Source of the DNA: JBBQLG01 sp964251665
Lineage (GTDB): Bacteria > Bacteroidota > Bacteroidia > Cytophagales > Spirosomataceae
Assembly (NCBI GenBank): GCA_964251665.1
Contig: CAXUKO010000012.1
Span: forward strand, 62,001-126,000
Reading direction: 5' to 3'
Length of the DNA stretch: 64,000 nucleotides
Numbering within the stretch: the first letter of the stretch is position 1; every line of letters starts with the position of its first letter. Positions 1 through 7,264 of this stretch are shown here, one piece after another. A program made the translations under genes and the position numbers. Below the pieces are notes generated by a model, which saw only the letters and a program-made list of their open reading frames with translations, had not been told where the DNA came from and made no database searches.

Positions 1-1
1 C

Positions 2-451
2 TACATCCATCCCCTCTGGGACGAAATTGGCTCCGAAACGCTGTATTGCAAGATTCTGTTTGCCAACTACGACCGCAAATTTGTCGTTATCGAGCTGTTT
101 GGCGAGTGGAACGATACGCTGCATAACGACATCATGCACCTGAAACGGCAGGTGATTGACCCGCTGGTGCAGGAAGGTATTCAGTATTTTGTGCTGGTCT
201 GCGAAAACGTCCTGAATTTCCACGGCTCCGACGATTCCTATTACGAAGAGTGGTTTGAGGATGTGGAAGATGGCTGGATTGCCGCCGTCCGGTCGCCGGA
301 TTTCGTGGAGCGTGAATGGAAGAAATACCACCTCGATTACTACATCAACTTCGGCGGTACGCTCGACGATATCGTGAACTGGCGCACCATGAAACCTGCC
401 CCTCTGTTCGAGCTGGTGAACAGCCTGCTGGTGCGGAGGCTGGGAAGTTAG
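2..451 (+). CDS. Conserved hypothetical protein, 5' end cut by window
   Basis: The frame is open from base 2 to the stop at 451, so the gene starts before the window; the first in-window Met (134) is internal, since good coding sequence (YIHPLWDEIGSETLYC) precedes it. The visible 149 residues are acidic and aromatic-rich, with alternating hydrophobic stretches (FVVIELFGEW, YFVLVCENVL) that suggest a soluble alpha/beta fold. There is no signal peptide or membrane segment in view. I do not recognise the family. The next gene begins 116 bp downstream on the same strand. Confidence 0.75.
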   Translation, partial: YIHPLWDEIGSETLYCKILFANYDRKFVVIELFGEWNDTLHNDIMHLKRQVIDPLVQEGIQYFVLVCENVLNFHGSDDSYYEEWFEDVEDGWIAAVRSPDFVEREWKKYHLDYYINFGGTLDDIVNWRTMKPAPLFELVNSLLVRRLGS

Positions 452-567
452 TTTGTCGTTCGTGGTTTGTTGTTTCTCCGGCGGAACAAACGACAAACTT
501 TCTTCCGTTTGGAAAACCGTTCGTTTCTCGTCATTTTTCGGTTGATAATCAAACCATTCCCGAGAAC

Positions 568-1377
568 ATGACGAACGAGAACACAGACAAGGCAACCGAA
601 AAGGCACACGAGGCCGTTGATGCGACCAGTGCAGCCGCCCACGCGGCCGTCGATAAAACGGCAGATGCCGCAGACGATGCGGGGGAAACGGTGCAGGAAG
701 TGAGCGCTCAGGTAGCTGAAACGACCGACAAAGCCGCTGCGAAAGCGGAAGCCGTTGCTGACGAAGCCGCAGTTCAGGCAACGGAAACGGCCCATGAGGT
801 AGCAGCGGACACGAAAGAAACCGCTCACGAAGCCGCCAGTCAGCTGGATGCGGTGAAAGTAGCCGCAGCGGATCAGTTCAACGCCGTTGTGGACAAACTG
901 GATGAGTTGAAAGATCAGGCGGTTGATAAAATCTCGGAGATAACCGATAACATTGACCTTGACGCCCTGAAAACGCAGGCGGGCGAGCACCTGACCACGG
1001 CTAAAGATGCGATTTCGGAGAAAGCCGCTGATTTGCAGGGAGCAGCCGCCGAAACAATGGCCGCAGCCCAAGTTAAGTTTGATGAACTGAAGGAAGCCGC
1101 TGCCGACCAGTTAGACGATATGCCCGCCCGGCTCGACGAGTTGACGGATCAGCTATCCGACAAATTCGATGAGTTTAAAGAGGCCGTAGCTGACCAGATA
1201 GATGCAGCCGGTGAAAAAATAGACGAGTTGAAAGAGGCTGCGACCGCAAAACTAAGCGACACCCAGGAAGCCGCAACGGAAAAAGCCGCCGTTGCTGAAG
1301 CGAAAGCAGCAACGGTAGAAACCGAAGTAAAAACAGAATCGAAGGGTTTCTGGGCGCGGTTGTTCGGCCGGAAATAA
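568..1377 (+). CDS. Ala/Glu/Lys-rich amphipathic helical protein, LEA- or apolipoprotein-like
   Basis: 269 residues from the ATG at 568 (MTNENTDK). The frame is open further upstream to 316, but that part overlaps the previous gene and has no repeat character, so the later start is preferred. The protein is almost wholly Ala, Glu, Asp, Lys and Thr, with repeating units such as KFDELKEAAADQLDD, KFDEFKEAVADQIDA and KIDELKEAATAKLSD at about 22-residue spacing, which predicts a long amphipathic helix or coiled coil. It has no signal peptide. The C-terminus breaks the pattern with an aromatic and basic tail (GFWARLFGRK) that could touch membrane or nucleic acid. Late-embryogenesis-like stress proteins look like this, but the composition alone cannot prove a role. 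Confidence 0.8.
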   Translation: MTNENTDKATEKAHEAVDATSAAAHAAVDKTADAADDAGETVQEVSAQVAETTDKAAAKAEAVADEAAVQATETAHEVAADTKETAHEAASQLDAVKVAAADQFNAVVDKLDELKDQAVDKISEITDNIDLDALKTQAGEHLTTAKDAISEKAADLQGAAAETMAAAQVKFDELKEAAADQLDDMPARLDELTDQLSDKFDEFKEAVADQIDAAGEKIDELKEAATAKLSDTQEAATEKAAVAEAKAATVETEVKTESKGFWARLFGRK

Positions 1378-1401
1378 TGGGTACTCTTCTGTAATCAGTC
1401 A

Positions 1402-1429
1402 GGCCGGATTCGAGAATCCGGCCTTTTTT
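1402..1429 (+). terminator. Rho-independent terminator
   Basis: Nine-base-pair perfect GC-rich stem (1402-1410 with 1415-1423), four-base loop and six T residues, 25 bp after the stop of the Ala-rich gene. A textbook intrinsic terminator for the plus strand. Confidence 0.85.
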
Positions 1430-1523
1430 ATGCCCGCTCCGGTTCGTGCGCTGCCCGCCGGACGCAGCAAAACCTTTTCGGCGGGGGCCGGTTATTTAGG
1501 CACACAGGACAATCCCAACGATT

Positions 1524-2531
1524 ATGGAAAGCTTATCAGACGGCGCCAGACACGCCAATTTAATTACCGATCAGGATCTTGCCGATAGTAAATACAGCAC
1601 CGACGGAGCCGAAGCCAGCATGGTAAAGCTCGTTGATGGTAAATTGACGCCCATTGGCGATACCCATGACGACGTTGCCGACGACCAGTTACTGGGCCAG
1701 ACCAACGGCAGCGACGAAGAACGCGGGCTGCATGGCGGAGAGGGAACCACCTACGAGCAGTCGGCAGCGGCCTTACGGGGAACCGACGTCATTGACCCAG
1801 GCGATATGCCCGATGATCCAATAGCGGTAGCCGAACTTACGGGCAACCCGGATGCCGGCGACACCATAGAAACGGGTTTGCCGAGCGAAGACAGCCCCCT
1901 GACGGCCAGTACATCAACCGATGATACGCCAAACGACCGGGTGCAGCCCAATGGCAGTGATCTGGACACGACGGCCACCTTTACGGTATCTATGATGATT
2001 CCACAGGTGAACCCCACCCCGACGTACCCCGACCCATCGACGCCGATGCCGGCCGTTCCTGATGCCCCATCACCCGTTGAGCCGGTTCCGTTCAGTCCCG
2101 AATACCCTGAAATTCCGGGTACACCCAGCACACCGAACCCCGAAATTCAGGAACCAATTGAGCCGGGTCAGCCCGACTATCCGAATGGCCCACAGCGGAT
2201 TGGTTTTGTCACCTATACATCCTCCATTGGCGGATCAATCTCGCCGGATGATAATCTGGAACCGGGCGAAGCCGTACCGGGTAATCAGTACGAAGGTTTG
2301 TCGGCGGGACTCGAGGATGAGGGCATGAAGGTCAAACCGGCTACCGGTCCCTCGGCCCGCCCTTACGACGCCGATGCCAAAGACACCCACAGCTATAAGC
2401 CGGGTGAACGCCCTAACGAAGCGGCCCAGATGCAACAGCCCCACGAGCCGGTGGATGAAAGCAGCGTTATGGAAGAAAACGTGCTGGCAGGCACCGACCG
2501 GACCGAAACGAAATCGACGGACGGACTTTAG
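1524..2531 (+). CDS. Acidic, Pro-rich, intrinsically disordered hypothetical protein
   Basis: 335 residues starting MESLSDGARHANLITDQDL. Rich in Asp, Glu, Pro, Ser, Thr and Gly, nearly free of Cys, Trp and aliphatic clusters. Residues about 160-225 form a proline-rich tract (PTPTYPDPSTPMPAVPDAP) followed by repeated PEYPEIPG-like motifs. No signal peptide, membrane segment or catalytic motif is visible, so it is probably disordered. Two long palindromes follow the stop directly. I do not recognise the family; alternate frames in the same stretch are shadows. Confidence 0.75.
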   Translation: MESLSDGARHANLITDQDLADSKYSTDGAEASMVKLVDGKLTPIGDTHDDVADDQLLGQTNGSDEERGLHGGEGTTYEQSAAALRGTDVIDPGDMPDDPIAVAELTGNPDAGDTIETGLPSEDSPLTASTSTDDTPNDRVQPNGSDLDTTATFTVSMMIPQVNPTPTYPDPSTPMPAVPDAPSPVEPVPFSPEYPEIPGTPSTPNPEIQEPIEPGQPDYPNGPQRIGFVTYTSSIGGSISPDDNLEPGEAVPGNQYEGLSAGLEDEGMKVKPATGPSARPYDADAKDTHSYKPGERPNEAAQMQQPHEPVDESSVMEENVLAGTDRTETKSTDGL

Positions 2532-2542
2532 TTCTGTCCGGG

Positions 2543-2655
2543 CTGTAGCCCGGTGGTGCCGTAGCCCAGACGCCTACGTCCGGTTATAACCGGTATCTTG
2601 GTTACTGGTCAATACCGGACGTAGGCGTCTGGGCTACGGCACCACCGGGCTACAG
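2543..2655. repeat. Dispersed palindromic element, family A copy 1
   Basis: 42-bp arms (2543-2584 and 2614-2655) are perfect reverse complements around a 29-bp loop. The core GTAGCCCAGACGCCTACGTC and a loop motif close to TATCTTGGTTACTG recur at 12750-12846 and 46524-46600. The loop is conserved as well as the stem, so the copies share descent and are not chance terminators. It sits 12 bp after the stop of the disordered-protein gene. This copy has the longest stem of the three. Confidence 0.85.
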
Positions 2656-2659
2656 ATAC

Positions 2660-2707
2660 AAAATGGCTGTCCAGGCCGGAAACGTTTCCGGCCTGGACAG
2701 CCATTTT
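2660..2707. terminator. 48-bp perfect palindrome, likely bidirectional terminator
   Basis: Bases 2660-2682 and 2685-2707 are perfect reverse complements with a self-complementary CG centre. Flanking A and T runs make it able to stop transcription from either side. It lies just after family A copy 1 and before the DUF1080 gene. Confidence 0.7.
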
Positions 2708-2775
2708 TGCATACTAATGGTTAGACAATCCATCAGGTCCGCTTTACCGTGTACACATCTATTAACCCGAATTTT

Positions 2776-3474
2776 ATGAAAACCCGATTCCTTCTGGTCG
2801 GTTCGCTGGCCCTTGTTGCGCTCTCGGCCCTGCCGTCGCTCCGGCAGAAAGACAAATGGACGACGCTTTTCGACGGCAGGAGCATTACCGGCTGGCACAG
2901 CTATCATAAAGATGCGGTCGTTGGCTGGTCCATTGAAGATGGTGGGCTGACACCCGACGGCACCGGGGGCGATTTAGTCTCGAATAAAGAATACGGCAAT
3001 TTCGACCTGGAGTTTGAGTTCAAACTACCGGCGGGCAGCAACAGTGGCGTTATCTACAAAGTCATTGACCGCCCTGACCTCAAAACTACCTACATGTCGG
3101 GGCCGGAATACCAGATTATTGACGACAAAGGCTGGCGCGACGGATCGGGGAAGGGGGTGACCTTAGCGGATAACCAACTGACGGGTGCTAACTATGGGTT
3201 AATTGCCCCAAATGATCTGTCGCTGCTGAAACCGATTGGCGAGTGGAACAAAGGCCGTATTGTAGTCGACAACAACCATGTAGAGCATTACCTGAACGGC
3301 AAAAAAGTGGTCGATTACACCTACGGCAACGACGAGTGGAAGGCAATGGTAGCTAAAAGCAAATTCTCAGAATGGCTGTATACCACGCCCCACCTCAGCG
3401 GTAAAATCGCCCTCCAGAACCACAGCGCGAAGGAGAAAGTCTGGTTCCGCGCCATTCGGATTAAGGAGTTGTAG
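2776..3474 (+). CDS. Secreted DUF1080 (3-keto-disaccharide hydrolase-like) protein
   Basis: The family is PF06439, a concanavalin-like beta-sandwich found in secreted proteins that act on 3-keto-glycosides or bind carbohydrate. Seen here: the family opening KWTTLFDGRSITGWHSY, then FDLEFEFKLPAGSNSGVIYKV, the GPEYQIIDD stretch, and HYLNGKKVVDY near the end. Start chosen at 2776 (MKTRFLLVGSLALVALS) because it gives a clean signal peptide; the upstream Met at 2749 would bury it. 232 residues, near family length. Likely periplasmic or surface-exposed. Neighbouring genes are independent units. Confidence 0.9.
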   Translation: MKTRFLLVGSLALVALSALPSLRQKDKWTTLFDGRSITGWHSYHKDAVVGWSIEDGGLTPDGTGGDLVSNKEYGNFDLEFEFKLPAGSNSGVIYKVIDRPDLKTTYMSGPEYQIIDDKGWRDGSGKGVTLADNQLTGANYGLIAPNDLSLLKPIGEWNKGRIVVDNNHVEHYLNGKKVVDYTYGNDEWKAMVAKSKFSEWLYTTPHLSGKIALQNHSAKEKVWFRAIRIKEL

Positions 3475-3532
3475 TCCGGTTTTGGTCATCCTGTTTTGTC
3501 TTTGTCATGGCACCGGCCACCCGGCCATTCCT

Positions 3533-3601
3533 TTGTCATCCTGAAGCATGAAGGATCTTAGCTACCAAGTTTCTAAGATCCTTCATGCTTCAGGATGACA
3601 A
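3533..3601. repeat. Dispersed inverted repeat, family B copy 1
   Basis: 29-bp perfect arms (3533-3561, 3573-3601) around an 11-bp loop, between the DUF1080 and DUF3500 genes. The outer sequence TTGTCATCCTGAAGCATGAA resembles the arms of the copy at 27243-27330 (TTGTCATGCTGACGCAGGAA). It may also end transcription. Confidence 0.8.
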
Positions 3602-3676
3602 AAACAGCATAACAAACCAAAACAGATTGGTAGAACCGATGCGCTCCGGCCTTTTATTTGTTCACAACGACCACTT

Positions 3677-4723
3677 ATGAAAACGCTCCTCTTCTGTCTG
3701 CTCGTCGCTCTATCGGCCACGGCTCAAAACCCCACCGCCCGGCAGCAGCGGGTTAAAGACGACATGGCCGATTCGGTTCGGGCCTTCCTGCGTATACTGA
3801 CGCCTGATCAGCAAAAAGTTGCCGTCTACCCCTTTGCCGACGACGAACGCTACAACTGGCACTTCATCCCCCGCGAACGAAAGGGTCTGCCATTGAAGCA
3901 GATGACGCCGGAACAACAGCGCCACGCGATGGGGCTGCTCAAAACCGGATTAAGTCAGTCGGGCTACGACAAGGCGACGGCCATTATGGCGATGGAAAAC
4001 GTGCTGCGCGTCATGGAAAAACGCTCGGATACAGATACCCACCGCGATCCCGCCAACTACGCCTTTACCATCTTCGGCGACCCCGCGAGTACCACAAATC
4101 CGTGGGGCTGGCGCGTGGAAGGTCATCATTTATCCCTGAATTTCTCGTCGCTGACGGGGCAGGTCTTAGCCGTTTCACCGATGTTTATGGGCAGTAACCC
4201 CGGCGAGGTCAGGGTTGATGTACCCGACAAAGGCAAGCAGATTCTGCGGCAGGAAACCGAGCTGGCCTTCGCCCTGCTGAATACCCTGACCGAAGCGCAG
4301 CGCAAAAAAGCGGTTATCGCGCCGGTAGCGTACACCGAGATCGTTACGGGTAACAGCCGTAAAGCCTCCCTGGAAAAAATGGATGGGCTGCCTCTGTCGG
4401 AGATGACCGCCGAACAACGACCGCTCTTTCTGAACCTGCTTCAGGTGTACCTGACCAAATACCGCGTCACACTGGCCAAACAGCAGTTAGGCCGCATCGA
4501 GAAAGCCGGGATAGAGCAACTGCGTTTTGCCTGGGCCGGCGACTTAACGCCTGAACTGGGCAGCGGCAAGGGCTGGTATTACCGCATTCATGGCCCCATG
4601 CTGCTTATTGAGTACGACAATACACAAAGCAACGCCAATCACATCCACACCATCGTGCGCGATTTAACCAACGATTTTGGGGAGGACTTGCTGCGGGCGC
4701 ATTACGAACAGCAGCATAAGTAA
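3677..4723 (+). CDS. Secreted DUF3500 family protein
   Basis: 348 residues with signal peptide MKTLLFCLLVALSATA, then QNPTARQQRVKDDMADSVRAFL. Family features (PF12006) are visible: repeated LTPDQQKVAVYPF and LTEAQRKKAVIAP segments, the Y-W-HFIPRERKGLPLKQMTPEQ block, and NPWGWRVEGHHLSLNF followed by SPMFMGSNPGEV. The family has no proven enzymatic role that I know of. Likely periplasmic. The stop lies 10 bp from the convergent end of the histidine kinase on the other strand, with no terminator between. Confidence 0.9.
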   Translation: MKTLLFCLLVALSATAQNPTARQQRVKDDMADSVRAFLRILTPDQQKVAVYPFADDERYNWHFIPRERKGLPLKQMTPEQQRHAMGLLKTGLSQSGYDKATAIMAMENVLRVMEKRSDTDTHRDPANYAFTIFGDPASTTNPWGWRVEGHHLSLNFSSLTGQVLAVSPMFMGSNPGEVRVDVPDKGKQILRQETELAFALLNTLTEAQRKKAVIAPVAYTEIVTGNSRKASLEKMDGLPLSEMTAEQRPLFLNLLQVYLTKYRVTLAKQQLGRIEKAGIEQLRFAWAGDLTPELGSGKGWYYRIHGPMLLIEYDNTQSNANHIHTIVRDLTNDFGEDLLRAHYEQQHK

Positions 4724-4733
4724 GTCGGCGGCA

Positions 4734-6914
4734 TCAGGCAGTGGGGGTATCTGCCGGCAAATACACACTGAAGGTGGCCCCCCGGCCCGGCTGACTCGTG
4801 GCCGTGATGGCCCCGCCATGATTCGCTACCACCTTTTCGCAGATGGCTAATCCAATGCCGGTGCCAGCGTATTGGGATCGCCCGGTTAACCGCTGAAACA
4901 CCTGGAAAATGCGGTCCACGTACTTTTCATCGAAGCCAATGCCATTATCGGCCACGTTAATGCAGTGATAAAACCTAGCCATGCGGGCAGGATTCACCGA
5001 AAGAGGCAGCTCTTTCTGGAAGGTTAGCCTGCCCGTTACGCGAATGACAGGTTTTACCTCTGGCTGACGAAATTTAAGGGCATTACTGAGTAGATTCTGA
5101 AAAAGCTGCTCTAACTGCGACCGGTCGCCCTGAATGGTGGGCAGCACATCAACCGTGACGGCAGCTTCGGTTTCCTGAATCCGCAGGTCCAGGTCGGTCA
5201 GCACCGTAGTCAGTACATCCGTCAGCGATACTGCCTCAATCGTTTCCTGCTGGGTGGCAATGCGCGAGTAGGCCAGCAGATCCCGAATCAGGGTAGACAT
5301 GCGGTTGGCCGCCGACTGCATCCGCTCCAGATGCAGTACGCCATCGCCCAATTGCCCGGCATACCGGGTCTGGAGCAGATCACCGAATGACTGTATTTTA
5401 CGCAGGGGTTCCTGCAAATCGTGCGAGGCTACGTAGGCAAACTTTTCGAGGTTGCTGTTGGAGCGGCTAAGTTGTTTGTTGGCTTCCAACAATTCGTCGT
5501 TAGCCGATATGGCTTCTTCATTACTGGCCGTCAGCTCCTCATTGGTAGCAGCCAGTTCTTCATTAGCGGAGGCCAGCTCTTCGTTCAGCGCGGCCAGTTC
5601 TTCGGTTCGCTCCTGCACCTGTTGCTCCAGGGCCAGTTGAAGTTCCCGCTGCTGCGTGATGTCCCGGGCGGTCCCTACCAGTTTTTCGGGATTACCCAGG
5701 GCGTCAACGTGAACCCGGGCTTGTGCATGGATAATCCGCAGCCGACCCGTCAGCCGATTGATAACCGGGTGTTCGTTCTCATAAATCCCCGACGCGCCCG
5801 GCTGAATAACGGCATTAATGGCATCGGCAACGGGTTGCCGATACGCATCTGGCAAGGGGTTGTAAGCTTCATCCAGCGTCTTGGTGTCATTGGAGAACCC
5901 AAGCCAGTTCATAAATCGCTCAGAATACCGAAAGGTCCCCGTTTTGATGTCTAATGTCCAGGTTGCCAGTTCGGCCAGTTCGATGGCTTCCCGCAGCGCG
6001 GCCTCAGCTTCCTGAATCTGTTGCCGGGCCAGTACGGCTTCAGTCACATTGGTCGCAATGCTCAGGATGGCATATACCTCGTGCTGCGCCGTAAACAGGG
6101 GCGTGTAGATCAGGTTGAAGTAGTCGTGGGTGACCGAGCCATCCTGCTGCACAATATTCACCTGTGTGCCAAAAACGCTGTAGGGTTTCCCGGTATCATA
6201 TACTTCATCTAAAATCCGAAAGAACGACTGGCTTTCCAGCTCGGGCATGAGCTGTCGCAGGGAAATGCCGGTGACATCAGGCCCCCGGTCGATGATGTCG
6301 ATAAAGTTCTGGCTGGGTAACTCCACAATCAGATCCCGCCCCACGAAGAGCGCCATTGCCGCAGGCACAGCGGCAACGATACTACGTAGTTTTGTTTCAC
6401 TTTCTTCCAGCCGTCGGCGATTCAGCACGGCGTCGGTCGTTTCGGTGCAAGTCACAAACACACCATCAATTCGGCCGTCGTCGCCAAAGGCGGGGCTGTA
6501 GCTAAAGGTCCAGTACACGTCTTCGAGTCGGCCATTCCGGTAAATAGGCACCAGTTGATCTTTAAAAAAAGTGGGTTTACCACTAGTAATCACCTGCTGA
6601 ATCATGGGGCCGATGAACTCCCAGATTTCCGGCCAGACATCGGCCCCGCGCTTACCCACGGCGGGATGCTTGCCATTGTCGCCCAGACTACTCCGGTACG
6701 CATCGTTGTAGAAACAGAGGAGGTCGGAACCCCAGAATAAAAACATGGGGAAGGCCGAGTGCAGCACAATACCAACGGTGGTCCGTAAACTAAGCGGCCA
6801 TTGATCGGGCGTGCCCAGTGAAGTAGCAGACCAGTCGAACTGGCGGGTGATGGTGCCCATTTCGCCCCCATCGGCCAGGAAGGGGTAGTTGCTGGCGGTA
6901 GTCGTCGTCTCCAA
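4734..6914 (-). CDS. Cytoplasmic multi-PAS sensor histidine kinase (paralog 1)
   Basis: 726 residues, no signal peptide and no membrane segment. About residues 25-165 and 170-300 are PAS4-like sensor domains (each ends in a VTEAV-type linker), about 305-430 is a PAS fold of the PAS_3 type, and 430-490 is a Glu/Asn heptad helix (EELAALN, EELASAN, EELAATN and so on, seven heptads). The HisKA box SHDLQEPLRK holds the phospho-acceptor His498. ATP-binding motifs follow: NALKF (N box), DNGIGFDEKY (G1) and GTGIGLAICEK (G2). There is no receiver domain, so the partner regulator is encoded elsewhere. It is the tandem paralog of the kinase at 7265-9673. Confidence 0.93.
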   Translation of the reverse strand: METTTTASNYPFLADGGEMGTITRQFDWSATSLGTPDQWPLSLRTTVGIVLHSAFPMFLFWGSDLLCFYNDAYRSSLGDNGKHPAVGKRGADVWPEIWEFIGPMIQQVITSGKPTFFKDQLVPIYRNGRLEDVYWTFSYSPAFGDDGRIDGVFVTCTETTDAVLNRRRLEESETKLRSIVAAVPAAMALFVGRDLIVELPSQNFIDIIDRGPDVTGISLRQLMPELESQSFFRILDEVYDTGKPYSVFGTQVNIVQQDGSVTHDYFNLIYTPLFTAQHEVYAILSIATNVTEAVLARQQIQEAEAALREAIELAELATWTLDIKTGTFRYSERFMNWLGFSNDTKTLDEAYNPLPDAYRQPVADAINAVIQPGASGIYENEHPVINRLTGRLRIIHAQARVHVDALGNPEKLVGTARDITQQRELQLALEQQVQERTEELAALNEELASANEELAATNEELTASNEEAISANDELLEANKQLSRSNSNLEKFAYVASHDLQEPLRKIQSFGDLLQTRYAGQLGDGVLHLERMQSAANRMSTLIRDLLAYSRIATQQETIEAVSLTDVLTTVLTDLDLRIQETEAAVTVDVLPTIQGDRSQLEQLFQNLLSNALKFRQPEVKPVIRVTGRLTFQKELPLSVNPARMARFYHCINVADNGIGFDEKYVDRIFQVFQRLTGRSQYAGTGIGLAICEKVVANHGGAITATSQPGRGATFSVYLPADTPTA

Positions 6915-7110
6915 TGGCTTTAATCAATAGCGTTGGTACAAGTTAATGAACCCCATTCGTTTTAAAGTACCCTTAACGTGTTCACAGAAGCTGTTTGAGT
7001 TAGAAGACAACCCCGGCGGGGCGACATCTTTGTAGCCAGGAGGCCCGTGTGGTAGCCGGGTGGCGCCGGTGCGGCACTTCCTGCTATCTCAACCAGCTTC
7101 TTAGCCTGCG

Positions 7111-7222
7111 TCAGGGCGTCGTTTTCTTCGGTCTCGCTCCGGCAGCGGGCAGCAGCGGGGCGTATACCGCTCCTATAACTCAAGGGAAAACTCAATCCGC
7201 CGGGTTTCGTTTAAAAATGCCG
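7111..7222 (-). pseudogene. Fossil of an MmeI-like methyltransferase C-terminus
   Basis: Read on the minus strand, this stretch aligns over about 110 bp with the 3' end of the MmeI-like gene (9807-9920). It gives AFLNETRRIEF, then LEL, a stop, ERYT and a trailing basic end, against AFLNETRRIEFLFELYEQYT in the intact copy. Stops and frame shifts show that it is dead. It sits upstream of histidine kinase 1 exactly as the living gene sits upstream of kinase 2, so a block holding a kinase plus the neighbour's 3' end was probably duplicated in tandem. The rest of the 350-bp gap shows nothing recognisable. Confidence 0.7.
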
Positions 7223-7264
7223 CCCAATGGCATGGCGAGCGATGTGATGAAACGGTCGACCTGC

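Noticed and set aside
316..567. Upstream extension of the Ala-rich protein frame
   Set aside because: It overlaps the preceding gene in another frame and lacks the repeat composition; the ATG at 568 is a better start.
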